DNA of 64,000 nucleotides from Akkermansia massiliensis (GTDB taxonomy: Bacteria; Verrucomicrobiota; Verrucomicrobiia; Verrucomicrobiales; Akkermansiaceae), in NCBI RefSeq assembly GCF_023516715.1, contig NZ_JAMGSI010000001.1, forward strand, positions 806,001 to 870,000, in the 5' to 3' direction. The notes under the pieces are model-generated. The model worked only from the letters and a program-made list of their open reading frames with translations. It did not search any database and was not told where the DNA came from. A program made the translations under genes and the position numbers. Shown here piece by piece: positions 40,381 through 48,349 of this stretch (positions within the stretch are counted from its first letter, which is position 1; each line of letters begins with the position of its first letter).

Positions 40381-42015
40381 ATGGAAGAGAGAGTTGCGGA
40401 GCTGAATTCCGTGTACAAGTCCCTGGCCGCCCAGCGCGCGCCGTGGGAGACGTGGTGGGACCGCCTGAGGGATTACGTGCTGCCCCGCCGCCTGAACCGG
40501 GAAGGGGAGGTTTCCCTCCCCAACAGGGACGCCATGGACCGCATGACGGATACCACTGCCGTGGAGGCGTGCCAGAAGCTGGCCAGCGGCCATATGTCCT
40601 ACATTACGCCCAGCCATGACGTGTGGTTCAAGTGGTCGGCTCCGGACGACCGGGGAGGGGACGAGGCGGAGGCCTGGTACAATCAGTGTTCGGAGATTGC
40701 CCTGAAGGAGCTGTCCGTTTCCAATTTCTATACGGAGATCCATGAGTGTTTTCTGGACCGCGTGGCTTTGGGGACCGGCAGTTTGTTTACGGGAAGTTCC
40801 TCGGACGGAAGGCTGCTGTTCACCAATATTCCGTGCGGTCAGTTCGCCTGTGCGGAGAATGCGGAAGGCCGGGTGGATACCTACGTCAGGGAGTTTACCT
40901 ATACCGCCCACCAGGCGCGTTCCATGTTCGGCATGAAGGCCCTGGGGCCCAGGGCGCGGGAGGTGCTGGAACGCGGCGGCAATCCGTACGCCACGTCCCT
41001 GCGGTTCCTGCATGTGGTGCGTCCGCGCACCCGCCGGAGCCGCCGCAGGGAGCAGGCCGCCCACATGCCGTTTGAAAGCGTGTATCTGTCCCTGGACGAC
41101 CAGGTGATCGTGGAGGAGGGGGGATATATGGAGTTTCCCTACCTGGTAACCCGGTTTTTGAAGTGGGGCAGCGGTCCGTACGGCCTCGCGCCCGGCAGGC
41201 TGGTGTTTCCCGCCATCCAGCAGGTTCAGTTCCTGAACCGCATTCTGGACACGCTGGGGGAGGTGGCCGCCTTCCCACGCATTCTGGAGCTCGCCAACCA
41301 GATTGGGGAGGTGGACCTGCGGGCCGGCGGCAGAACCGTCATTACCCCGGAGGCCGCCTCCCTCCACCTTCCGCGGGAGTGGGCCACGCAGGGCAGGTAT
41401 GACGTCGGGATGGACCGTCTGGCGCAGAAGCAGGACGCCATCCGGCGCGCCTATTACCTGCCCATGCTGGAGCTTTGGAGCGGCCACCGCGGCAGCATGA
41501 CCGCCACGGAGGTGATGGCCCGGGAGAACGAGCGCGTGCTGATGTTTTCCCCGTCCTTCACGCTGTTTGTGAGTGATCTGTATTCCACCATGACGCGCAT
41601 TTTCTCCCTGCTGTTCCGCATGGGCAAGTTTCCCAGGCCTCCCCGCGCCGTTCTGCGGGAGGGGAGGGACGGCTCCATTGCCGTCGGAGAGCCCAGGGTG
41701 GTGTACCAGTCAAAGATTGCGCTGGTGCTCAGGCGCTTGCAGAGCGAGGGGATGGACCGCAGCCTTCAGCGCCTGAATATGATGATGCAGGCCGCTCCGG
41801 ATTTGGCGGATCATGTGGACTGGGACCATTGCTTCCGCCTGTCCACCCGTGTGGACGGCGCTCCGGAGAGCATGCTGAGGCCCTGGGCCGATGTCCAGGC
41901 CATGCGGAAGGAACGGGCGGACCGCCAGCAGGGGGCCGCACAGGCTCCGGCGGAAGAGGATCCGTACGCTTCCCTCAATCCCTTGCTTGACCAGTTAACC
42001 ACGATTCAGGAATGA
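40381..42015 (+). CDS. Podovirus portal / head-tail connecting protein
   Basis: 544 residues. LAAQRAPWETWWDRLRDYVL at the start, QKLASGHMSYITPSHDVWFK, ECFLDRVALGTGSLFTGS and LELWSGHRGSMTATEVMARE are hallmarks of the Bacteriophage head-to-tail connecting family (T7 gp8 and BPP-1 type). Length is normal and no frameshift is seen. In a live phage it forms the dodecameric portal. It overlaps the next gene by 4 nt. No major capsid or large terminase gene is in the window, so it belongs to a remnant. Confidence 0.88.
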   Translation: MEERVAELNSVYKSLAAQRAPWETWWDRLRDYVLPRRLNREGEVSLPNRDAMDRMTDTTAVEACQKLASGHMSYITPSHDVWFKWSAPDDRGGDEAEAWYNQCSEIALKELSVSNFYTEIHECFLDRVALGTGSLFTGSSSDGRLLFTNIPCGQFACAENAEGRVDTYVREFTYTAHQARSMFGMKALGPRAREVLERGGNPYATSLRFLHVVRPRTRRSRRREQAAHMPFESVYLSLDDQVIVEEGGYMEFPYLVTRFLKWGSGPYGLAPGRLVFPAIQQVQFLNRILDTLGEVAAFPRILELANQIGEVDLRAGGRTVITPEAASLHLPREWATQGRYDVGMDRLAQKQDAIRRAYYLPMLELWSGHRGSMTATEVMARENERVLMFSPSFTLFVSDLYSTMTRIFSLLFRMGKFPRPPRAVLREGRDGSIAVGEPRVVYQSKIALVLRRLQSEGMDRSLQRLNMMMQAAPDLADHVDWDHCFRLSTRVDGAPESMLRPWADVQAMRKERADRQQGAAQAPAEEDPYASLNPLLDQLTTIQE

Positions 42016-42293
42016 ACCAGGATACGACATTGCAGCAGGAGGCCTCCGTCCGGGAGGCCCGTCTCAGAAGGCGCCAGCTTTTCCGGGTGTTTGACACTCC
42101 GGACGGGCGGGAGGTGCTGACCTTTCTGGAAGCCCGCTTCCAGACTGATTTGCCCGTTTTTCAAGGCAGCCCGGGGAGTTATGACCCCCTGGACGCCATG
42201 AGGCGCGATGCCTACAGGGAGGTTTTCCTGTACATCCGCCGTCAAGTTCAGTTAGCCATTAAAGAATCCACAGCAGAAGAAAAGAATGATTGA
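42012..42293 (+). CDS. Bbp19-like podovirus protein
   Basis: 93 residues. RVFDTPDGREVLTFLEARFQ followed by DPLDAMRRDAYREVFLYIRR matches the short Bbp19-type family of Bordetella phage BPP-1 relatives ('vF.t.dGr.vL..L...f........dp......eG.R.v...I...l'). Function unknown. Overlaps the neighbours by 4 and 8 nt. Confidence 0.7.
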   Translation: MNQDTTLQQEASVREARLRRRQLFRVFDTPDGREVLTFLEARFQTDLPVFQGSPGSYDPLDAMRRDAYREVFLYIRRQVQLAIKESTAEEKND

Positions 42294-43167
42294 TTCCATT
42301 GATAATAATATGGCCGCTCCCTCCGGGGAGGCGGATTTTTCCGGGGCAGTTTCCCCGGAGGCGGAAGCGTTGACAGAAGCCGCGGCTCAAGCCGTGCCTC
42401 TTCCTTCCCTTCTGGGGGAGGACGGCGGTTTTGTTCCGGATTGGTATGCCCGGTTTGATGAGTTGAAGGGGATGGAGAAGTCCCTTTCCAAGTTCAAGAC
42501 GCCAGAAGCGCTGGCGAAGAGTTATGCGGAGCTGGAGCGCCTGCGGCATTATCCCGGTGTGGAGAATGAGGAGCAGATGGCTCGGTTCCGCCGGATGGCC
42601 GGCCTGCCGGAATCGGAGGAAGATTACCGCCTGGAACGTCCGGAGTCCACGCCGGAAAGCGAGTGGAATGCAGGGCTCGCAGAACGCATGGCCCGCACGG
42701 CCTACCGTTACGGCGTACCGCCGGAAGCCATGAACGCTCTCCAGGAAACGATGGCCCAGGCATATGAGGAGGCCCGGGAACAGATGGCGGATTCCCGGAT
42801 GGAGATGGAAACGCAGGCGGAACAGTCCCTGCAGCAGGAATGGGGCGCCAATTATGAGCGCAACATGGGCAGGGCTACCGCCGCACTCCAGCGGCTTGCG
42901 TCCGAGACGGGAGTGGATGCGGATGCCCTGCTTGACAATCCGGGTTTAGGGTCCAATCCGGACGTCATCCGCCTGCTGTACCAGGCCTCACGCCTGCTTG
43001 ATGAAGCTCCTCTTCATCATTCGGGGGCCGCAACGCCCTCTCCGGCAGAAGAAGCCATGCGCATGGAGTCGGATCCCTCCCATCCGCTTTATGAGGCGTA
43101 TATGAATGTGAACCATCCCAATCACAGATACGCCAATGAGTTATACGACCGTTTGACTTCCCGGTAG
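42286..43167 (+). CDS. Scaffold-like capsid assembly protein
   Basis: 293 residues, acidic and helical. PDWYARFDELKGMEKSLSKF then KTPEALAKSYAELERLRHYP is the opening of many podovirus scaffolds, followed by a Glu/Met-rich helical region (MADSRMEMETQAEQSLQQEW) and a helical C-terminus. The capsid gene expected just downstream is missing; the gene is followed at once by a terminator and then tRNA-Val. This loss marks the cluster as a truncated prophage. Confidence 0.75.
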   Translation: MIDSIDNNMAAPSGEADFSGAVSPEAEALTEAAAQAVPLPSLLGEDGGFVPDWYARFDELKGMEKSLSKFKTPEALAKSYAELERLRHYPGVENEEQMARFRRMAGLPESEEDYRLERPESTPESEWNAGLAERMARTAYRYGVPPEAMNALQETMAQAYEEAREQMADSRMEMETQAEQSLQQEWGANYERNMGRATAALQRLASETGVDADALLDNPGLGSNPDVIRLLYQASRLLDEAPLHHSGAATPSPAEEAMRMESDPSHPLYEAYMNVNHPNHRYANELYDRLTSR

Positions 43168-43206
43168 CCGTCCGGGCCGTTTCAGCAACGGAATTGGTTG
43201 AAAAGC

Positions 43207-43240
43207 AAGCCCGGCGGGAGAATTCTTCCGCCGGGCTTTT
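43207..43240 (+). terminator. Terminator after the scaffold-like gene
   Basis: AAGCCCGGCGG and CCGCCGGGCTT form an 11-bp stem with an AATTC-type loop, then TTT. It ends the rightward portal operon and marks the right border of phage-like genes. Confidence 0.88.
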
Positions 43241-43543
43241 AATGGTCATTATTTCATCAGGGAAGGAGGGTCAAGGGCTGGGGCCTTCATCTGCCTTCAT
43301 ACCTTTAGCGTCCCGAAACAGGGCTTGCGTTCAAAAAAAGTTGGAAAAATATTTTTTTCCGTATGGATGGAGAAGGGAGGAAGATATGACTTATACCTTT
43401 TACCGTAAGTAGGTATGGATAGTATTTTCACACTGGTTCTTATTCAGGCAGCTTCCATCAATTTTTACACAAACCGTCCGTTGATGCTGGCATTTTTCAA
43501 CAGGCGCCAGACCGCATCATCCCATTCATCAGGGAGGGGCAAT

Positions 43544-43576
43544 AAAAAATCCCGTCCGGAAAGGGACGGGATTTTA
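43544..43576. terminator. Terminator downstream of tRNA-Val
   Basis: AAAATCCCGTCC and GGGACGGGATTTT flank a GGAAA loop, directly after the tRNA 3' end on the minus strand. The A/T borders allow use from either strand. The stretch between 43241 and 43543 holds no convincing gene. Confidence 0.85.
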
Positions 43577-43582
43577 AGAAGA

Positions 43583-43657
43583 TGGTACGCGGTATAGGAT
43601 TTGAACCTACGACCTCCACCATGTCAAGGTGTTGCTCTACCACTGAGCTAACCGCGC
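43583..43657 (-). tRNA. tRNA-Val (GAC)
   Basis: Minus-strand cloverleaf: acceptor GCGCGGT, D-arm GCTCAGTGGTAGAGC, anticodon arm ACACC-TTGACAT-GGTGG, so the anticodon is GAC (valine). The T-arm has the GTTCAAATC loop, and the 3' acceptor ACCGCGT is followed by A and an encoded CCA. Its 3' end faces the podovirus-like remnant, so it could have been that phage's attachment site. Confidence 0.93.
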
Positions 43658-43829
43658 GTTTTGGAAGTGCGGGCGGATTATTACCCGATTAAGGCGGAAA
43701 GAGCAATACTTTTTTTGAAAGCGGTCCATTTTGTGAAAGGGGGAGGAAGCATTCCTGCCGGGAGGAAGACGCTGATTTTTCTTCCTATGCGGTGTATTTT
43801 TGCTAATTTGGGAAGAACATTTCACAAGT

Positions 43830-44333
43830 ATGATGAACAGACATTTTATTTTTGCGTTGTGCGCCGTCTTGGGATTCAGCGTTTCCGGCGTTTCCATGGC
43901 CCAGAGCACTCCCGCGGACAAGGAAGCCGCCGCCAAGGCCGCCAAGGCGGCGAAGGTGAAATTCCGCTGGGGCAAGAGCCTGAAGAGCGCCCAGAAGCAG
44001 GCGGAGGAAACCGGCCTTCCCATCGTCCTTCTTTTCACGGGAACGTCCTGGTGCGGCTACTGCATTAAGCTGGAGAAGGAAATCCTTTCCAAGAAGGAGT
44101 TCAAACAGGGCATGGACGGCGTGGCTATCGGCGTCAAGTTCGAGTTCGGCAGTTCTGATTTCAGCAAGTCCAAGGAAGCCAAGACGTATAGAATCACCGG
44201 CGTTCCGGCCATGGTCGTGGTGGACGCGGAGGGCAAGGAACTGGGCCGCACGGGTTATATTCCCGGCCAGACTCCTGTCCAGTACGTTGAATTTTTCAAG
44301 AAGTACGCGCCCAAGACTGCGGAGGCCAAGTAA
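43830..44333 (+). CDS. Secreted thioredoxin-fold protein
   Basis: The start is taken at MMNRHFIFALCAVLG (ATG 43830; a longer frame opens at 43800). The N-terminus is a signal peptide ending near SMAQS, then an Ala/Lys-rich linker. The thioredoxin domain has LLFTGTSWCGYCIKLEKEIL with the CxxC redox pair (CGYC), and YRITGVPAMVVVDAEGKEL with the conserved cis-Pro. It resembles periplasmic disulphide reductases of the DsbD-gamma/thioredoxin_7 type. Exported role in protein quality control is likely; no partner gene is adjacent. Confidence 0.85.
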   Translation: MMNRHFIFALCAVLGFSVSGVSMAQSTPADKEAAAKAAKAAKVKFRWGKSLKSAQKQAEETGLPIVLLFTGTSWCGYCIKLEKEILSKKEFKQGMDGVAIGVKFEFGSSDFSKSKEAKTYRITGVPAMVVVDAEGKELGRTGYIPGQTPVQYVEFFKKYAPKTAEAK

Positions 44334-44524
44334 CGTATTTGTTCCGGATCGGAACGTTTTCAGCGGGAGCGGCGGCAGAACAATCGTCGCTCCTGCCGTG
44401 TTTTGGGAAGAAAGATGGGAAATTTTCCCTACACTGTTTTTGATGGCTCAAGTTCAAAAGAAGCTCCATGAAATTATGACAAACGCATATTGAATGAAGG
44501 ATTTGCCCATCCGGTCCTACCTGC

Positions 44525-44869
44525 ATGCCTGAATTTACAAATGCATTTAGCGGATTAAAGGAAGGCCGGATGCTTACCCATGATGAATTGGTAAGGGCCA
44601 TCCGGTTCATGATTGCTGCGGAATATGAATCTATTCAGATTTATACCCAGCTTGCCGCGTCCATTGACCACAAATTGGCCCAGGAAGTCCTTTGGGATAT
44701 TTCCAATGAAGAAAAGGAACACGCGGGCGAATTCCTCCGCCTCCTTCAAGTGCTGGCCCCGGACGAACAGGGTTTCTACGATGAAGGGATGGGTGAAACC
44801 AATGAAAAGATCGACAAATTGAAGGCGTCCTGCCCGGACGGCAAATGCAGTTCTCAAGCCACCCAATAA
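44525..44869 (+). CDS. Ferritin-like protein, copy 1
   Basis: 114 residues from MPEFTNAFSG, or 99 from MLTHDELVRAIRFM (44570), which has an AGGAAGG upstream and is the family's usual start. Helical pair with metal ligands: Glu in FMIAAEYESIQIYTQLAASI and EEKEH in ISNEEKEHAGEFLRLLQVL. This matches the short ferritin-like proteins associated with encapsulins in other bacteria. The C-terminal CPDGKC adds two cysteines. No encapsulin shell gene is nearby. Likely an iron-oxidising or peroxide-protecting protein. Confidence 0.75.
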   Translation: MPEFTNAFSGLKEGRMLTHDELVRAIRFMIAAEYESIQIYTQLAASIDHKLAQEVLWDISNEEKEHAGEFLRLLQVLAPDEQGFYDEGMGETNEKIDKLKASCPDGKCSSQATQ

Positions 44870-45165
44870 AGGGTTTTCCAGCCGCCACTGCAAGACGCCC
44901 GTTTTTTTCCACGAAGAATCCGGGCGTTTTCTCATGCCGCGCATGTGTCCCGGCTCGCCTCTTTCATTTCATGCCGACAGTGGGGAAAGTCCCGCAGCGG
45001 GAAAATTGAGGAGGGAAAAACTGCCGTTTCCTCATATGGAAAAAAGCCGGAATGCGAGGCTGGATTCCTTAGACCGTTTTTAATGGAAAAAGTTCAAAGA
45101 ATGTCGCGAAAAATATATGACAAAAACATTTTGAATACATTAGTGGTGATTTGAGTCATACCTGC

Positions 45166-45510
45166 ATGCCTGAATTTACAAATGCATTTAGTGGACAAAA
45201 AGAAGACCGGATGCTTACCCATGACGAATTGGTAAGGGCCATCCGGTTCATGATTGCTGCGGAATATGAGGCCATCCAGCTTTATACCCAGCTTGCGGAA
45301 TCCATCGATAACAAGCTTGCGCAGGAAGTCCTTTTGGACATTTCCAATGAAGAAAAGGAACACGCGGGCGAATTCCTCCGCCTCCTTCAAGTGCTGGCCC
45401 CGGATGAACAGGGCTTCTACGATGAAGGGATGGGTGAAACCAATGAAAAAATTGACAAATTGAAGGCGTCCTGCCCGGACGGCAAATGCAGTTCCCAGGC
45501 CGCTCATTGA
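45166..45510 (+). CDS. Ferritin-like protein, copy 2
   Basis: 114 residues from MPEFTNAFSG (a TTG start at 45151 would add five). Nearly identical to copy 1: metal ligands in AAEYEAIQLYTQLAES and EEKEHAGEFLRLL, and the same CPDGKC end, with changes clustered at residues 11-15 and 40-60. Upstream sequence is also related (ATGACAAA.. and TTGAATACATT), so the duplication covered the promoter. Short, recent tandem duplication; dosage or differential induction is the likely reason. Confidence 0.75.
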   Translation: MPEFTNAFSGQKEDRMLTHDELVRAIRFMIAAEYEAIQLYTQLAESIDNKLAQEVLLDISNEEKEHAGEFLRLLQVLAPDEQGFYDEGMGETNEKIDKLKASCPDGKCSSQAAH

Positions 45511-45529
45511 CGGAATCTTCTGTCTGATT

Positions 45530-45568
45530 AAAATGCCCGGTTTCCCTCCATGGGGGACCGGGCATTTT
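45530..45568. terminator. Bidirectional terminator
   Basis: AAAATGCCCGGT and ACCGGGCATTTT pair around a loop of about 15 nt. It separates the rightward ferritin-like gene from the leftward C_GCAxxG_C_C gene and can serve both. Confidence 0.9.
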
Positions 45569-46043
45569 AATGATGCCGGGCTTTTGCTTCCAGCTCGGCC
45601 CCGTGGCGGGCGCAGAAGGCAATGCAGCGTTCACAGGGGCGGGAGGCGTAGTAGGCGGCGGTTCTTTCTCCGGGGCGCGCCGTCTCCGCAGCCAGGCGTT
45701 CCGGAGACAATCCCAGCAGTTCCCTGCAGTAAAGCGTGCCGAATTCCTGCTTGAAGGAGGCGGCCAGTGATTGGACCAGGGAAAAGATTTTTTCCTTTTC
45801 TCCGGTTTCCGGAGAGCTGTTTCCATACAGGCTCCCCGCCAGCATGCTCAGTCCGCAAAAAGCGCCGCATACTTCCCGCATGCGTCCGATGCCCGCTCCC
45901 AGGGGGGAGGAGAGCTTCAGGGCCGTTTCCTCCGTCAGGCCGCAGACGTCTGCAAAAGCCGCAAAGACGGACTGGGAACAGTTGTATCCCTGGTGGAAGT
46001 AATCCAGCGCCCGGACTGCCCGGTCTTCCTTGGAACCGTTCAT
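45567..46043 (-). CDS. C_GCAxxG_C_C family protein
   Basis: 158 residues. YFHQGYNCSQSVFAAFADVC, SSPLGAGIGRMREVCGAFCG and a C-terminal CERCIAFCARH give the conserved cysteine layout of this putative redox protein family ('GYNCAQAV...A......G.....GG..g.G.vCGA..g'). Its function is not established; members are common in gut anaerobes. It is followed by dedA, which reads the same way from 46735. Confidence 0.8.
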   Translation of the reverse strand: MNGSKEDRAVRALDYFHQGYNCSQSVFAAFADVCGLTEETALKLSSPLGAGIGRMREVCGAFCGLSMLAGSLYGNSSPETGEKEKIFSLVQSLAASFKQEFGTLYCRELLGLSPERLAAETARPGERTAAYYASRPCERCIAFCARHGAELEAKARHH

Positions 46044-46060
46044 GGGAAAAAGGTTTTCTT

Positions 46061-46735
46061 TTACTGCTCCTTTTCAGCGGGAGCGTCCGCTGCGGCGTCT
46101 TCCGGTTTTTTGCGGTCCGTCAGGCGCAGCATGAGGATGTAGCAGACGGCCAGCACCAGCACGGCCAGAATAAGGGGAAGGCTTTCGCTCTTGACGGTGG
46201 AAATCAGCTCCTCCGGGGACTTGAGCAGTTCCGGATGCCGTTCCCCGATGCGGTGGCCGTACCAGGCGAGCACCGTGCACCAGACAAACGCGCCGAGCAC
46301 GGTGACCAGGGAAAAGACGCCGAAGCCCATGCGGACAATGCCTGCGGGAATGGAGATCAGGTGCCGGATGACGGGCAGAAGGCGGGCGAAGAAAACGCCT
46401 GACACCTCATACCGCTGGAGGAAGACTTCCGCCTTCTCCACCTTGTTGGGCGGCATGAAAAAGAATTTGCCCCAGCGCATGATGACCGGGCGCCCCACAA
46501 TACGGGCTACGGCGTAGGTAATGGCGGATCCCAGCCAGGAGCCGAACGTTCCGGCAACCACCACCCCCCAGAAGCTCATGGATGCTCCATCCTGGGCGGA
46601 CAGAATGGCCGCAGGCGGGATGACTACCTCACTGGGGACGGGGAAAATGGAGCTTTCCATGGCCATCAGGACGATGACGCCCGCATATCCCCAGTCCTGC
46701 ACCCAGGACATCCAAAGTGAGATCAACTCATGCAT
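46061..46735 (-). CDS. DedA-family membrane protein
   Basis: 224 residues with four to five membrane segments. ESSIFPVPSEVVIPPAAIL carries the family's 'E....P.P.E' motif, GSWLGSAITYAVARIVGRPV the glycine-rich re-entrant part, and FFARLLPVIRHLISIPAG the conserved 'R..P.vR....i.aG'. DedA proteins recycle undecaprenyl phosphate or phospholipids across the inner membrane. The C-terminus is an acidic Ala/Glu tail. It is 17 nt upstream of the C_GCAxxG_C_C gene and diverges from lpxB. Confidence 0.9.
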   Translation of the reverse strand: MHELISLWMSWVQDWGYAGVIVLMAMESSIFPVPSEVVIPPAAILSAQDGASMSFWGVVVAGTFGSWLGSAITYAVARIVGRPVIMRWGKFFFMPPNKVEKAEVFLQRYEVSGVFFARLLPVIRHLISIPAGIVRMGFGVFSLVTVLGAFVWCTVLAWYGHRIGERHPELLKSPEELISTVKSESLPLILAVLVLAVCYILMLRLTDRKKPEDAAADAPAEKEQ

Positions 46736-46845
46736 AACGGCGCGTATCTTGCATTAAAATCCTTGAAAGAAAAGTCTTTTATTGCACCTTGGAAAAGAGG
46801 CTGGTAAGGTTGGAAGGCATACGGCGCGCGCCGTTGCAGAGAGTG

Positions 46846-47964
46846 ATGAAGCTTTACATGATAGCAGGCGAGAAGAGCGGGGACATTCACGGAGCCCTGC
46901 TGTTGAAGAATCTGCTGCGCCTGATGCCCGGCATGGAGGTCAGGGGACTGGGCGGCCACGGCATGCATGCGTTATGCCCCGGCGTGGAGGATTGGGCGGA
47001 TGAAGCCGCCGTCATCGGCGTGGTGGAGGTGCTCAAGAAATACGGGTGGTTCCGGAAGCGTTTTCTCTCCATTCTGGAGCAGATACGGCAGGACCAGCCG
47101 GACTGCCTCATTCTGATCGACTACCCGGGATTCAACCTGCGTCTGGCGGAAAAGGTGCGCAAGTGCTGCCCGCATACCAAAATCATTTATTTTATTTCCC
47201 CGCAGGTATGGGCATGGCACCGCGGCCGCATTCCCAAGATGGTGCGCATGCTGGACCTGATGATGTGCATCTTCCCCTTTGAGGCTCCCTTGTTCCAGGA
47301 AGCCGGGCTGAAAACGGAGTTCGTAGGGCACCCCCTGGTGGACGAGATTGCTTCCATCCGGAAGGATGACGTCCGGGAGGCGTCCCTGGTCGGTCTCTTT
47401 CCCGGCAGCCGGAACCGTGAGATTGACAGGCATTTCCCGGTGTTGATAGAGGTGGTCCGCCGCCTTTCCGGGGAACGGCCGGAGCTGTCTTTTGAAACCG
47501 CAGCTTCCACGGAGGCGCTTGCAGAAAGAATGCGCGGCATGGCGCAGAAGGCCGGCATGCCGCCGGAGCTGTTCCACATTACGGTGGGGGGCTATCATGA
47601 ACTGATGGACCGCGCCGCCGTGGGCGTGGTGGCTTCCGGCACCGCCACGATGGAGGCCGCCTTGCACCGGCTTCCGTACATGCTGGTGTACAAGGTTCCC
47701 CTGCTCACGTACTGGATGGCGCGCATGCTTATTAAAATACGCTTCATCGGCATGGTGAACATTCTGGCGCAGAAATCCGTAGTCAAGGAGCTGATCCAGT
47801 TTGATTTTACGCCGGACCAGGTGATTGAGGAAATAGAACGCCTGCTGGTTCCGGAAAACAGGGATGCCCTGCTGGCGGAAATGAAGCAGGCCTCCGACAA
47901 GCTGGGGCAGGGCGGAGCGGCGGAACACGCGGCCCAGGCCGTCTGCCGTCTGCTGAAGGAGTAA
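46846..47964 (+). CDS. lpxB: Lipid-A-disaccharide synthase
   Basis: GT19 enzyme joining UDP-2,3-diacylglucosamine to lipid X to form the lipid A disaccharide at the inner membrane. The start is taken at MKLYMIAGEKSGDIHGALLL (ATG 46846; the frame is open to 46789). About 372 residues, normal for LpxB. IDYPGFNLRLAEKVRKCCPH, FISPQVWAWHRGRI, GLFPGSRNREI and GVVASGTATMEAALHRLPYM are the conserved motifs. It confirms an outer membrane with LPS. No other lpx gene lies next to it. Confidence 0.93.
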   Translation: MKLYMIAGEKSGDIHGALLLKNLLRLMPGMEVRGLGGHGMHALCPGVEDWADEAAVIGVVEVLKKYGWFRKRFLSILEQIRQDQPDCLILIDYPGFNLRLAEKVRKCCPHTKIIYFISPQVWAWHRGRIPKMVRMLDLMMCIFPFEAPLFQEAGLKTEFVGHPLVDEIASIRKDDVREASLVGLFPGSRNREIDRHFPVLIEVVRRLSGERPELSFETAASTEALAERMRGMAQKAGMPPELFHITVGGYHELMDRAAVGVVASGTATMEAALHRLPYMLVYKVPLLTYWMARMLIKIRFIGMVNILAQKSVVKELIQFDFTPDQVIEEIERLLVPENRDALLAEMKQASDKLGQGGAAEHAAQAVCRLLKE

Positions 47965-48349
47965 TGCTCCGGTTTTTTGACGATTTGAACCGGGAAGAAT
48001 TGCGCCGGCCATTTTATTGATGGAAACGGGTTCGCAACCGGAATGGGGAAAATACATCCGTGGCCGTTGTCTGGTGAAATGCCGGTTCCGTTTTTCCATT
48101 CTGTCTCCCGGTCCGGACCAGGGGATTTGTTGCCGTGAATTCCCGGTGAACGTTCCTTTTGGAATCGGAAGTAGTTTTTCAGGCAGAGAAATCCTTCTGT
48201 GGAATGTTCCTGCTCGTTCTGCCGGGCGCAGCATTTAAAGCTATTTCCGGGCCGGAGAGGCCCCTTGAAAGGAATAAAAGAAAAGCGCCGGGCGAACCCG
48301 GCGCTTCTGTTGTGTTTTACGTTGGCAGCAAGTGTGTCACAACCGGGAC
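47965..48349. other. Intergenic region between lpxB and gdhA
   Basis: 385 bp between convergent genes with only short non-coding frames. Apart from the gdhA terminator at 48283-48306 I see nothing convincing. Confidence 0.5.
48283..48306 (-). terminator. gdhA terminator
   Basis: AAGCGCCGGG and CCCGGCGCTT form a 10-bp stem; on the minus strand the stem is followed by CTTTTCTTTTATT. It lies 44 nt after the gdhA stop. Confidence 0.88.

Noticed and set aside
43194-43597. Two short rightward frames between the scaffold-like gene and tRNA-Val
   Set aside because: They run through two terminators and show no coding pattern.
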